In this document: piece by piece, positions 1-12,005 of the stretch
Layout of the letters: the number at the start of each line of letters is the position of its first letter
Position numbering within the stretch: the first letter of the stretch is position 1
Assembly (NCBI RefSeq): GCF_010389155.1
Contig: NC_057769.1
Location: 11,532,735 to 11,596,734, forward strand
Origin: Erigeron canadensis
Lineage: Eukaryota > Streptophyta > Magnoliopsida > Asterales > Asteraceae
Direction: 5' to 3'
DNA length: 64,000 bases
Notes under the pieces: generated by a model
Databases searched by the model: none
Seen by the model: the letters and a program-made list of their open reading frames with translations, nothing else
Told to the model about the DNA's origin: nothing
Translations under genes and position numbers: made by a program

Positions 1-113
1 TTTTCTAGTTTCAGCAGGATATGTCATCGCTGAAGAACATAGCAGAAGAAACAGGGAAGAAGATGAGCTCAATAGCCCGCGATTTCCATAGAAAACTCTT
101 GGATATCGTCTGA
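1..113 (+). CDS. 3'-terminal exon of an unidentified gene (partial)
   Basis: An open frame runs to a TGA at 111-113 and encodes about 32 residues ending in FHRKLLDIV. It follows a pyrimidine-rich stretch with CAG at 15-17 that looks like a splice acceptor, so this is probably the last coding exon of a gene that starts before the window. The peptide is rich in Lys and Ser (includes IAEETGKKMSSIARDF). I do not recognise the family. The next few hundred bases are AT-rich and could be its 3' UTR. Confidence 0.4.
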
Positions 114-288
114 GAAAGGTGTTAATTACAGAAGTACCTTATTTGTAAAGGGTTAAAATTATATCTTATATGTTCTTTTATCGTATCATTGTAGTCTGGA
201 GATTTTATTTTATGTTTTTTTTGGGGTAAAAGATGAATTTTATAACAACACCCAAAACAGTAGAGTTTAAGTAATGTGACTGAATACT

Positions 289-345
289 GATTGTCACATT
301 AGTGCACATATATGGGATTGATTGTCACATTAGTTCACATATATG
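289..345. repeat. short tandem duplication (about 29 bp, two copies)
   Basis: GATTGTCACATTAG followed by a CACATATATG block occurs twice in a row with one or two differences. It lies in the 3' flank of the partial gene at the window start. No function is suggested. Confidence 0.5.
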
Positions 346-514
346 ACATGCCATACATGTGTAAACCGGATATATTAATATCCAAGAGAAGTAAAATAAG
401 AAACCAAGCCCCACAAATTAGTCGCAAAGAAACATAATTTGTTCGTCTTCATGAGAGATCTTCATTCATGATCATACATCAAGAAACATAATTTGTAGCT
501 GCTTTCACGTCTTC

Positions 515-760
515 AATCAACTTTCCCGTTACAACATACTTCAGTCACCCTTGTTTGGAAGGAGTAACCTGCTTGGCTTATCTGCCTAGGAGATGATAAC
601 AAGGATCCAACAGGGCTTAAATCAGTCCATTTATCAAAACCAAATAGAGGTACCGGTCCCATCTCCTAGTTTGGCCCAGATATGCTGCCGTATATTCCCC
701 CGAAGCTGAATTATCTTGTGCCAAGCCCAACTAGCACCATTCTGAACACGACTTCCCAAA
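515..760 (-). pseudogene. LINE reverse transcriptase fragment (region before zf-RVT)
   Basis: The minus strand reads without a stop through residues such as GASWAWHKIIQLRG and LGDGTGTSIWFDKW. This is the conserved block that precedes the zinc-binding (zf-RVT) domain in plant non-LTR retrotransposon polyproteins. The fragment is bounded by stops and has no start, RT catalytic core or endonuclease, so it is a dead piece. It lies downstream (on the minus strand) of the zf-RVT fragment at 907-1800, the reverse of their order in an intact LINE, so the two are separate insertions or were rearranged. Confidence 0.7.
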
Positions 761-906
761 AATTTCTACCTGTACGAATGAATCCATTTAATCCATAATG
801 ATGTAAATGTAATGGTGTGTCCCATCACAGATGCCTCGGGATATGCCTACAAGTCTACAACTACCCAATATATGTTTACCAAGCTTGTAGTACTGTCTTC
901 CAAGAC

Positions 907-1800
907 TTTTTTTTTTTTTTGGAAAATGCAGACAACATATATTACCAAAATAAACTTGTACAATGTTCCATCCTACAGTTCAAGTCACTAAACAACACCC
1001 AAAAGAGTACCCCATGTTACAAGATGTAATAAGGGGTTTGACAAAACCAAAAGAAATAAAGTCAACGAAAATTACATATAACTACCAAGACTAGAGGCGT
1101 ATGACTACTGCAGGAAACCACCACCATGCCCACATCAATTACTCTTCATTTCACAAAATGACAAACCAACTAAGACAACATGATCAATCTGGTCCCATTG
1201 TTGGTTGAAGCTGAGCATGAAGATAGACCAATACTTTTACATGACAAAATAAGTTTATATTGATGAAGTTAATCTCTGAACACAAAATCACAGCAACGAC
1301 AGAACCAATGTCAGTGGCCAACAGCAATAACACCATCGGTCAGCAGAAAACTTAGTGTGGTTTTAACCACTCGATCCACGACTTTCTTACAGATTTTTCT
1401 CTAGCCGTAAACCAGCCGTAAGTCCGAACTTGAATTTCTTTAATTAAATCCGGAATAGAACCTTCATTCGCCTGAAACACCTTGGTGTTTCTGTTGCTCC
1501 AGATCACATAAAAGGTAGACCATATGCACATTCTCCACACAAGTTTCTTATCCTTTGTGAAGGTCCCCCTCCCTCATGCATGATTAACTCATCTATTGAT
1601 CTAGAATTGCAAGAATCCAATCCCCACCACGCAAACACTTTATTCCATAACTCTTTAACAAATTTGCATTTAATGAAGCAATGCTCAACTGTCTCAATTT
1701 CCTCACAGCAGCAAGGGCATAGAGTACAATGTAAGTCTATATCCATATTGTTAAGGACATCGCGCACCGGAAGCCTAGACTTGTATACATGTCAGCAGTA
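907..1800 (-). mobile_element. 5'-truncated LINE with zf-RVT remnant
   Basis: On the minus strand this segment begins with residues like SRLPVRDVLNNMDIDL and then CTLCPCCCEEIETVEHC, the C-x2-C...H-x4-C pattern of the zinc-binding domain at the end of plant LINE reverse transcriptases. The frame then shifts, and a second piece (FYVIWSNRNTKVFQ and following) continues to about 1352. A poly(T) run at about 907-920, which is poly(A) on the minus strand, marks the 3' tail. The RT core is missing and the frame is broken, so this is an inactive 5'-truncated insertion. Confidence 0.75.
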
Positions 1801-2637
1801 AAATAGATAAATCGCAGAAAAAAGAAAAAAAAGAAAGAAGCATGAGCACTATACATCAAAGCAGAACCCAATGACTACTGTAAGCTAAGTGTGGCACATT
1901 AGAATGATGTGCGACCTGCTAAAACCAGCATCAGTGCGGGGGACTAAAGCTTAGTATGGCGCAACCCTCGGAATTTCAGAAAATTCTTATTGTTTTGCCA
2001 AACTCCGGGTCCATCAGCAACACATTTTGTTACTCATTGATTCTAGGGTATCACTTATTGCAGAAGACTAAAAATGAGAACTATGATCATAGAGAACTTT
2101 GCACAAAAACCATAAACACACATTTAATTAACAACATATTCAGAACCCTAAAGTAAAAAAAACTATCTAAAACCATACAAAATTGAATGGCTTTAGTGTA
2201 CGTGTTTAAAAAATCTATATCCTTCGTTCATAAGTAGCCTGCTTTTTAAATTCGTCTCCAACAACATCTCAACCAAGATGACCCCCAACATCGATCCTAC
2301 CCTGAACATCATGGTATGGTAAGTTGGTAACCACTCCCACCTCATATGCCAGGTAGACGATGAAGGATAGTAGTTGTTTGATAACATGAGTATATCTTTC
2401 ACTCACGATTTATATACATACTATACATAAAAGGTACATCTATCACATTAAACTAAACCAATTATTGGAAATACATTGACAAAAGTTAAAACATAAAAAA
2501 GATTAGAATCTACAACAAGTTGTATGAAATCTACATACAAGTTCGAAAGTGTCACATTTATTCATACATATGAAAACTAAAGGAGAAACAAGGATAAAGA
2601 TATATTAAAATCAAATCTACACACATAATGTTGGCCA
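1801..2637. other. intergenic; 3' flank of P450 gene A
   Basis: No gene is supported. About 2400-2637 resembles 6480-6740 downstream of P450 gene B (shared stretches around ATACATTGACAAAAGTTAAAAC, with differences), so the P450 duplication included 3' flanking sequence. Short open frames near 1956-2402 match nothing I recognise. Confidence 0.5.
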
Positions 2638-4387
2638 TTAATCTGTGTTACAAGCAATTGGAACTAAATGTAGGTTGTGTTTTAGATTAAGAGTGAGTCC
2701 AAAAGTCTCACTTGAATCAAGATCTTGGGGTCTTACTCCACTCGGAAGTTCCCAATTGAAGTGGTAAAGTAGCCTGGCAAGAGGAAGCTCGATATTGGCT
2801 AACCCTAAAGTCATGCCTGGGCATATTCTTCTTCCCGAGCCAAACGGGAGAAATTCAAAATCACTTCCGGTTAAGTTAACTGAAGTCTCACCAAATCTTT
2901 CTGGATTGAAAATTTCTGGATCAATCCAGCATTCGGGATCACATCCTATTTTCCACGCATTGATAATAACTCTTGTATTCGCAGGTATATGGTATCCACC
3001 AATCTCACACTTCTCTTGACTCTCTCTAGGAATTAAAAATGGAAAAGGAGGGTGCAACCTTAAGGTTTCTTTAATCACAAGTTTCAAGTAGTCAAGTTCT
3101 TGAATATCTGACTCATAGATCTTTTCGTTTCCCTTAACTGCTTGCCTGAGCTCGGCTTGTGCTTTCTTCATTACCCTTGGATTTTTCATTAGTTCTAACA
3201 TTGCCCATTCTATTGTCACCGACGAAGTATCTGTTCCCGCTACAAACATATCCTGTGTCAACATTTTCAAGTTATAAATCAACCATTATAGATCATTTAT
3301 CTTTTGTGACATCATTAGCAGCAAGAGATGGTTATTGTTTTCATTTGAAACCAACAAAATAAAACATAGATGAACAGATTGTGGTAATAAGTTAAAACTA
3401 ACCACTAGGACAGCTTTGACATTATCAGAAGTCAATGGAATGTGAAGCCCACCATCATCTTTGAGCCTCAATAGAACATCAAGAAGGTCTTCATTTTGGC
3501 CGCTCAATCCAGTACGTTGTTGATGGTCTGAGATGATGTCGTTTAAGATCTTATCAATTTGCTTGTGTATCTTTGTCAATTTATTTCTCATGCCGGTAAG
3601 CAGATGCAGAACTTTGACAGAAGGAAACAAATTCGATACATCAAAACCACTCGACAAAGACATTATCTCTTTAGTCAGTGCAATAAGCTTTTCTTGATCC
3701 TTGCATTTGCTTCCAACCGAAACTCTAACTGCAATCGAATTCACCATCGAGAAAATCTTCTCACTAAGGTTGATTGTTTCTGACCCATCTAGAAATTTTA
3801 TTGGAATAAAAATTAATGTTTGTATACCAGATACATGGGGTTACACTAGAATTACTAAAAAGAAAACAGTTGTTAACTGGCTTACATGTAGTTTTGCCCC
3901 TGACGCCAATGGATTCTATGAGATTCCAAGACTCTTCAACACGAATAGACTCAAAAGACCGGACTTTTTTGGCACTTAGAAGCTCCACAATGCATATTTT
4001 ACGCATTTGTCTCCAGTACTCGCCATAAGGTGCAAAAGCAATGTCTGTATAGTTATATCCAATGATTTCAGCACTAAGGATCTTTGGCCTATTTGCAAAA
4101 GAGATATCATGGGTTTTCAAGACTTCCTTAGCCAAAAGAGGTGATGAGACTACCACAACAGAGACTTCACCGAGCTTTAGATGAAAAAGTGGTCCCAGTT
4201 TTTGGGCTAAGTTTCCAAGAGCACGATGTGGGAGATCTCCGACTGTGAGGTGATGCAAGTGTCCAAGGAAAGGGAGCTTCCATGGTTGTGGTGGAAGGTT
4301 TTCGTTGCCTGAGCTTCTACGCTTAGTAAACAAAAAGAAGATGGCAAGACAGAGAATCAAGAGAGAAAAGTGGATTTGGAGTTCCAT
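2638..4387 (-). CDS. cytochrome P450, CYP71 type (gene A)
   Basis: Predicted exons are 4387-3886, 3788-3403 and 3252-2638, with GT/AG borders and consistent phase, giving 500 aa. The product should be an ER-anchored haem monooxygenase. Visible features are an N-terminal hydrophobic anchor (from MELQ), a proline-rich hinge (LPPQPWKLPFLGHLHHL), the I-helix AGTDTS (about 301-306), ExxR as ETLR (358-361), PERF (413-416) and the haem-ligand loop FGSGRRICPG with Cys near 440. I chose the ATG at 4385-4387 because gene B starts at the same MELQ; an upstream in-frame ATG at 4489 would add 34 residues before the membrane anchor. CYP71 members in asterids often oxidise terpenoids, but the substrate cannot be read here. 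The intron after about residue 167 is additional to the usual CYP71 intron just before the I-helix. Confidence 0.9.
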
Positions 4388-5554
4388 TAAGCTTAAAGAT
4401 AAGGTCTGTCTTCTCATTTTGTATGGAACAAGGTGACAAAATGGAGTATCTAAATGCAAGGGCATAAGATGCCTAATACAATCCAGCATGTATATGCCAC
4501 AAAAATAAAGAAAAGGGTTGGATCATGTGAGCCCAATTATGTTGGGCCTGGGCTGGATGTGATCTTTGGAAATCGGACAGACCCACTTTCCTGGGGGAGT
4601 TAGCGACTTCTAATTAATAGCAGGCCACTAACAATATTATTACCCAAGTGTTGTAGCGGAGGCGCGGAGCTTAAATATATTATCCATAGGCTTTGACATC
4701 AACAATTATTATAAGCATGATATAAGAGAGATTCACTATATGACTACGATAAGTGGAATGACAACTGAAAACTTTGAGGGATTCACATTTTTAGATGTTT
4801 TATTTGATCTGCAATGCAGGGCATGCAAGATTATGAAGTTATATTGGCAAGTTTTATAATCAGGGTCAAATGAACAAAACAAATACTGTACTTGGTACCA
4901 AAAGCTAGTGAATGTGCAAAACTGAAACGAAGTTTAACACAGGATCATTCGTGTGTTAGTACTACATAACCCATCTATACAATATCCACAACGCCTGTTT
5001 AAGTTTTGCTAAAAATTGCGTCTCTTTTCTTTTTCTTTAGCCTATATTTTGATATAATCGAGTAAGCAATGAAATGATATAAGCTACTTTAACAATAAAC
5101 TTAAATGAATCGGATTCAGTGCATATACACATGGTATAAATATGTTAAAATTAGTGGTCTAATAGTAAACTTTGCAGTGAATCAAATATGTTACCTAAAC
5201 TGTGACAAACAAAATATGACCAACCATAGGAGATATCTTATTTTTGAGATAACTAGACACAGATAAGAATCTTGGCCTGACAACATCAGAAAATCAGGCA
5301 GGTGTAGTAAAGATGCACAGAGCAACCCGTTGGTTTTTGTCAGCGCCTAGAATGTGTATACAGCGAGGACCATCAAATCTAACTTCGCATAACATGGCCT
5401 CATCTGAGTTCAGAATCAAAAACTATTAAAGATAAAGAAAATAACTTCCACAAACATCTCTAAGATATGAACTGATGTTATTATTATTATTATCTTTTAT
5501 TTGCAGAAGTAAATGATTTATATCAGCAAACACGGGGTTCTATCTTGAAGCAAA
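4388..5554. other. intergenic, no gene seen
   Basis: This AT-rich region upstream of P450 gene A should hold its promoter. I saw no convincing coding frame or element ends. A (TTA)n tract lies at about 5477-5492. Confidence 0.4.
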
Positions 5555-6240
5555 AGAAAAAAAAAACTCGATTTTACAACACTAGTGATGAAGAAAAGCT
5601 TGATGTGGCTGCAATGCACTTGGAGAAGAATACCATACCCTCTAGGCTCTAACTCTACTCCTGGTTACCTACGAAAGAGGAACGGACTTATTGGGAAGAA
5701 CTGAAGAGTGATTTACGTAAGAACTTCGAACCGCCTGAGTTTCAAAACCCGGATGAGTACTTATGTAGCATCAAACATACACTTAAAACCAAACTGCAAC
5801 ACTCCTGCCCAGAAAAAAAAAAAACCAACTTGAATTTCCAATTCTTCCTACTCATCCTCAACTTTTAACCCGCAAAGAAACAAAAAAACTCCTAAATGAA
5901 CTACTGATGCTGGAAAACAATCTGATTTCTTGAAGGGAGAGTGCTTTCTGTGTGGTGACAGATATGGTCCGGGTCATCACTGCAATACGGGAACGTTCAA
6001 GATGTTGGAAGTGGACAACAAAGCAAATGAATCTGCCCCGGAAGATACCACTGAGATTAGTCTACACGCAATCCTAAGGAAATCACACCCGACCACCATG
6101 AAAATACACACTATGCTCAACTCTACCATAATACTCATGTTGGTGGAATGGGGCTCCACCCATTATTTTATATCCAGTGTGCAAGTCCATAGTTTTAGGT
6201 CCAAATCAGAAATGGATGTGATTCGATGTGGACGGGTGTG
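5555..6240 (+). pseudogene. Ty3/gypsy gag-protease remnant
   Basis: Reading + strand frames with breaks gives gag-like words (DEEKLDVAAMHLE, TYWEELKSDL, FEPPEFQNPDEYL). These are followed by a zinc knuckle CFLCGDRYGPGHHC at about 5942-5985 and a degraded aspartic protease segment, LVEWGSTHYFIS, where functional relatives have the D-S/T-G type catalytic motif. The catalytic Asp is replaced by Glu here. Several stops and frame changes occur between gag and knuckle, and no RT, integrase or LTR was seen nearby. This is an old fragment lying between the two P450 genes. Confidence 0.7.
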
Positions 6241-6740
6241 CAAAGACCTTACTTTAAGTGTGGTTGATCACCCATTTTCATCCCTTTTCCAATGGTTTGC
6301 AACTCTAATTACCATCTAAGCGAATTGGAAGGAGTTATTAATGATTATTACATATTACAGGAGTTCCCTTTGGTCCTCAAAATCATCCAGTTTTTACTCG
6401 GCTATTAACCCCATCATCCCCCTTTATGACAGCCCATTTTGATCTGTTACTCCACAAGATCCATCATCCACATGTTTCCAAACCCACTCAATTCACTCTC
6501 AATGTAAAATATATATACATGAAAGGTCCATCTAATATATTAAATATAGCTTAAAGCATTTACTGAAAAATACATTGTCAAAAGTTAAAACATAAAAATG
6601 GAAAAGATATTACAATATTTTTATATCAGATCGAACGACCTATAACATTAAAAGTGTCACATATAATCTTACATTAGAAAACTAAAAGAGAAACATGGGT
6701 AGAGATAATGACATAAGATCTACACACATGATGTTGCTCA

Positions 6741-8565
6741 TTAATATGTGTTGCAAGCAATTGGAACTAAATGCAAGGTTTGTTTTAGATTAAGAGTGGC
6801 TCCAAAAGTCTCACTTGTATCAAGATCTTCGGGTCTTACACCACTAGGGAGTTCCCAATTGTAGTGGTAAAGTAGCCTAGCAAGAGGAAGCTCGATATTG
6901 GCTAACCCCAAAGTCATGCCTGGGCATATTCTTCTTCCAGCCCCAAACGGGAGAAATTCAAAATCTGTCCCGACTAAGTTAACTGAAGTCTCACCAAATC
7001 GTTCTGGATTGAAACTTCCTGGGTCAATCCAGCATTCTGCATCACATCCTATTTTCCATGCGTTAATAATAACTTTTGTCTTGGCGGGTATGTGGTATCC
7101 ACCAATGTCACACTTCTCTCGACTCTCTCGAGGAACTAACAATGGAAGAGGAGGGTGCAACCTTAAGGTTTCTTGAATCACAAATTTCAAGTAGGCAACT
7201 TCTTGAATATCCGACTCATAGATCTTTTTCTTTCCCTTAACTACTTTCCTGAGTTCGGCTTGTGCTTTCTTCATTACCCTTGGATTTTTCATCAGTTCTA
7301 ACATTGCCCACTCTATGGTCACCGATGAAGTATCTGTTCCCGCTACAAACATATCCTGTGTCAAAATTTTCTAGGTCATTGAAGATAAAACAAAAACAAC
7401 CATTATCGATCATTTTATCTTTTGTGACATCATTAGCAGCAAGAGATTTTTTCAATTTGAAACCAACATTCATGCTTATGCTCACTTAAAGAATATATTA
7501 AAAAAAAAAAAAGTAGACCAACAATATTTGGCAATAATTTAACACTAACCACCAGGACAGCTTTCACATTATCAGAAGTCAGTGGGAATTGAAGTCCACC
7601 ATCATCTTTGAACCTCAATAGAACATCAAGAAGGTCTTCATTTTGGTCATTCAATCTAGTTGCACTACGTTGTTGATGCTCCAAGATGATGCCGTCTAAA
7701 ATCTTATCAATCTGGTTGTGTATCTTAGTCAACTTGTTTCTCATGCCGGTAATTAGATGCAGAACTTTGACAGAAGGAAACAAATCCGACACATCAAAAC
7801 CACCAGACAAAGATATTATCTCTTTAATCAGTGCAACAAGTTTTTCCTGATCCTTACATTTGCTTCCAATCGAAACTCTAACTGCGATAGCATTCACCAT
7901 CGAGAAAATCTTCTCACTAAGATTGATTGTTTCTGACCCGTACGGGGGCAAAGCTAGAAATTTTACCATTATAAAAATTAGTAATGCTTGTCTTCCAGAT
8001 AGATTGGTTAATATATACTAACTATAGTTACACGAGAATTACTAAAAATGGGCTTAATTCACTTACATGTAGTTTTGCCTAAACTGCCAATGGATTCAAT
8101 GAGATTCCAAGACTCTTCATCACGAACAGATTCAAAAGACCGGACTTTTTTGGCACTTAGTAACTCAACAATGCATATTTTACGCATTTGTCTCCAGTAC
8201 TCGCCGTAAGGTGCAAAGGCGATGTCTGTATAGTTATATCCAACTATTTCGGCACTAAGGATCTTGGGCCTGTTTACAAACGAGAGATCATGGGTTTTCA
8301 TGATTTCTTTAGCCAAAACAGAAGATGAGATTACAACAGCAGAGACTTCACCGAGCTTTAGATGAACAATTGGTCCCAATTTTTGGGCTAAGTTTCCCAG
8401 AGCTCGATGTGGGAGATCTCCTACGAGGTGATGCAAGTGTCCAAGGAAAGGGAGCTTCCATGGTTGTGGAGGAAGGTTTTCGTTGCCTGAGCTTCTACGT
8501 TTACTGAACAAATAGAAGAAGGCAATACTGAAAATCAGGAGTGAAAAGAGAATTTGGAGTTCCAT
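6741..8565 (-). CDS. cytochrome P450, CYP71 type (gene B)
   Basis: Predicted exons are 8565-8067, 7953-7550 and 7355-6741, with GT/AG borders and phases matching gene A, giving 505 aa. It is a close tandem paralogue of gene A in exon layout, sequence and 3' flank. Features are an N-terminal anchor (MELQILFSLLIFS), hinge LPPQPWKLPFLGHLHHL, AGTDTS (about 306-311), ETLR (363-366), PERF (418-421) and FGAGRRICPG with haem Cys near 445. Exon 2 starts further upstream than in gene A, so residues SLPP are added before YGSETINLSEKIF. The product should be an ER membrane monooxygenase of specialised metabolism; the substrate is unknown. No frameshift or premature stop is seen. Confidence 0.9.
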
Positions 8566-8854
8566 TAATATTAGAATTCGACTGCTTGTTAGGAGGTCTT
8601 AGTTCTGATTTTATGTTATATGGTACAAGGTGACAAAAGGGAATATCAAAAAACAAGCCATAAGGTGCCATTAACATTCTTGCAGGCTTCATGATCACAA
8701 CATTTTTTATTTTACTTACTCTTTTTCTAAGATAACGTTAAACTAAATATTCGATATCATATCATACTAGCTACCTAGTAATACAAAAATAGATAACCAA
8801 CCTATAAACAGCCCCACCATCGATTGGTGCGATTAACATTAGAACAGTAAATTA

Positions 8855-9117
8855 TCTATACTATCTTATAATTATTATCACTTTCTCTCTCATAAAAGTG
8901 TCAGATGAAAAATTATCATTTTACCCTTTATAAATTAATTTACATCATTAATCCTTTATCTTTTAAATTATATCTACTATCACTTTACATCAATTACATT
9001 TACACAAATTACTTACAGAGTTGCACCCACCATGAACAACACCACCACGGCCACCGTCACTACCGCCAATCGTCGTCGTCACCAAACCGCCGCCACATCG
9101 CGCGGGGACAATGCTAG
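8855..9117 (+). mobile_element. short non-autonomous Helitron (263 bp)
   Basis: The 5' end reads TCTATACTATCTTATAATTA after an A. The 3' end is a GC-rich CGCGCGGGGACAATG followed by CTAG and then T. TC...CTAG ends inserted between A and T, with no target duplication, are the Helitron signature. The interior is AT-rich with a run of CCACC/CGCC triplets near the 3' end and has no coding capacity, so movement would need a helicase supplied elsewhere. Related pieces occur near 29.0, 30.5-30.9, 38.4-38.7 and 63.3-63.6 kb. Confidence 0.75.
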
Positions 9118-9970
9118 TGTGATACAATAATTTAAGGGATATATATGAGATTTGAACTCATGACCTTCGAGTTTCTATAAACCCGTGACTTGCCTCCTCA
9201 TGACCTCCGAGTTTTTCCAAATCGAGTTTGAGTCAATCAAATTTCTGATCCTTCATTGAAGTACATAGTTTCTTTTTAAACATATTTTGTACATTTGTTG
9301 GTCTTGGCTGTAAAGCTGCAAAACATGGCTATAAATTGTAAACTCACATCTTGTTAAACCGATTTACACCAAAAAAGCCGATCGAGGCCCATCAGAGTTA
9401 TCCCGGACAGCTTTTGGGTCGGTTTTTGCTTACGATGGTCTTGGATTAGTTGGAACGGTTTTGGGCAACACATGTACGTTAATTCTAATATTCTAGCCAT
9501 GATTTTAAATAATAACATGCGTGATTTTTTTTCCTTACGTTCACATACATCTTTTCTTCTGTATTCTCGTTATTTAATTGATGCAAAAAGTGTGAGTTTA
9601 GTTTTTCTGTTATTAAAATCTTCACTTTACATAGATTTCATTTTTTTTCTTATTCGCTATATAAATGGTTTGTATGATTTCTTGAGTTTATCATATTTTG
9701 TTTTTTGTAAAGAGAAAAGGAACTAGGCAAAATGGGGTAGTTGTATTAACTATTAAGGATCCATTACACACATCCTTTTATGATTTTGAATTATAGGGAT
9801 GATGGGGAAAAAAGGTATCGAAAAAATTAAATTTATTTTAACTTAAATATTAAAAAAGTTAAATTTATAATTTTGGTATTTTTTAAGTTATCGACCGTCT
9901 TTAACTTCAACCGTTAACAAGTTAGGTCAAAACCATTCAGCTGTTAACCTCTTCATCGGTAAATAATAGG
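9118..9970. other. intergenic, probable promoter region of the YqgF-like gene
   Basis: No gene is supported. The sequence is AT-rich with short open frames lacking recognisable content. Its right edge precedes a C/T-rich stretch that looks like a plant 5' leader. Confidence 0.35.
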
Positions 9971-9974
9971 GTTT

Positions 9975-10069
9975 TACTCCTTTGTTTTCAACCTGCATCC
10001 CACTTCACTTTCACCATCAAACAATCTTCAAAGGAATTTCGCCTCACTTCTTGCCGCCCAAAATCTCAG
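9975..10069 (+). other. putative 5' UTR exon of the YqgF-like gene
   Basis: A C/T- and A-rich leader-like segment ends in AAAATCTCAG before GTATCG, a good splice donor followed by a (CT)n tract. The next plausible acceptor upstream of the YqgF ATG is TTGTATAG at 13852-13859, one base before that start codon. I infer a non-coding first exon joined to 13860 over a 3.8-kb intron; this is not proven by the sequence. Confidence 0.35.
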
Positions 10070-10074
10070 GTATC

Positions 10075-10136
<62 letters not shown>
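10075..10136. repeat. compound (CT)n(AT)n microsatellite
   Basis: About 30 bp of CT repeats runs directly into about 30 bp of TA repeats, immediately after the putative 5' UTR donor. Confidence 0.9.
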
Positions 10137-10139
<3 letters not shown>

Positions 10140-12005
10140 AAATAATTTTCCCAAATTATGCGAATGTGTATTTGAGTTAATTGGCTACATTATCTTTCCC
10201 TTGCAAAGGTTTTGCATTCGGTTCTCCCTAGGATCTGTTGTTTCTTTGAAATTTTTAGTGTTTTTTTTTTTGAAATTTTTTTTTTTTGAATTTTTGGTGT
10301 AACAGTACTTGGTGATTAACTTTGAAATTAATTACTAGAAGTGCTAGATAATTACACTAATGCTTTATGATTTTCGTTAATTTTATGGTTTTCAAGATGT
10401 TGTAATTTTGTTTATATGTATGGATTATTATCATCAAATTATGGGCAAGTTTATAGATAAATGAAGTATCTCTGATATCATCAAGTTTCATGTATGTAAG
10501 GTGTTTGACAAATTGCCTAAGAGAAAGTTATAGTCCAAAATGCCAAGAATCATTGTTTCTTGATATAGAAAATTTTGCGTGTCATTATAAGTAGAAGTTT
10601 AAAGATATTGTTACAAAATTATAATTCTCCATTGAAACAAGTTTTGGCTAACATACTTGGGGATGAAACTACCATAAATAACTAAGTTATGGTTTCACAT
10701 AAAACCAGTAAGTTACATATATCGAGTAAGTTGATAATAAGTTATAAAGTTCTTGCTGCGATTTAAGGGTCTGGTAGAGTTCACGATATTCGTTAATATA
10801 CAATCATAACATAGATCAAATTTTTATTTTATACATATATATATATATATATTGTCGCTGAAAGAGTTATTGGTGCTTTACCCACCTTTTTCATGGTCTG
10901 TAAGTTGTGACAGATGGTTTTACCCATGATTTGGACGATGGGCTAAGTTATTCAGATTCGCCCTAATTGAACAAGACCATGACCTGCTACCTAGCTTAGG
11001 CAAACATCAGATTTTGATAAAAGGCAACGGGTGATTTATAGTTTAAGGGATAGATCTATTATACTGATTAACTTTGTTATCGAGTCACACGTTTTCCTTA
11101 TCTCTTTTTTATAAGTAATTTGAGAACATAGTGACATGAGATTCATCTATCATAGTAAGTGAAGTAAAATTCAGATTGCAATATAACTGTCAAATTCTCA
11201 ATATCCTTGCTTTTTGACAATTACGTAATGTCACATGATTTATTTAATGCTGTTAAGTTTCCATAGATAGAAAATTGTAGGTTTGGATGTTCATTTAATG
11301 CCCTTTCATTGAACCATCACTCAAGTAAATCTCCCCACTACCATTAGAATCCATGTTACTTCGGGCAATTGATTTCGAGAATCAGTTTTGTTATTTCAAT
11401 AGAAAACAATTGAAAGCAATTAAACTTTTTATGATACATCTGCCATAAAAGTTATCTATAAAGCCAAACTGATAAGTTCAAAACAATAAAATAAATTCCT
11501 CTCTTGCTTTTGAAGTACATGGTATTGGTGGTTAGTATGAGGGTGTGGGTATATTCTTTATGTTACCTACAAATAAGACACATTTAGCACATTCTGTTAA
11601 AACATAATATCTACATGTATCTGTTGTCTAGATTATGAACCAAATATCTAAGACCAATACTTCTAGCTGGTGTCATTATTTGCTATTATTACACCGAACA
11701 TGTAGTTAAATTACTTTATATTTCCCCTTTATTTATTTTTTGTGCCTTAGTTAATTTGTATTGAAATTATGATTATTTTTGTTGTAAAATTTTTATTGTA
11801 GCGAAATTGTGATTTACTTTTGCTGTAAATCTTTTTGTTTTTTGAAGTATTAATTTGTGTCAACTAAATGTAGTTTTGAAAAGCTTATATAAAGATGTGT
11901 TTGTTGTTTTTTTTTTGTTCAAAAAATGTGTTTTTTGTTAAAAAAAATATATAATTAACTTGTGAGTGAAAAGATTTTGTGAAATTATATTTGTTATAGT
12001 TATTA

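Noticed and set aside
2193..2402. 69-residue minus-strand open frame downstream of P450 gene A
   Set aside because: No recognised motif and no homologue beside P450 gene B.
9982..10302. 106-residue + strand open frame
   Set aside because: Runs through the (CT)n(AT)n microsatellite; the start looks like an untranslated leader with a splice donor.
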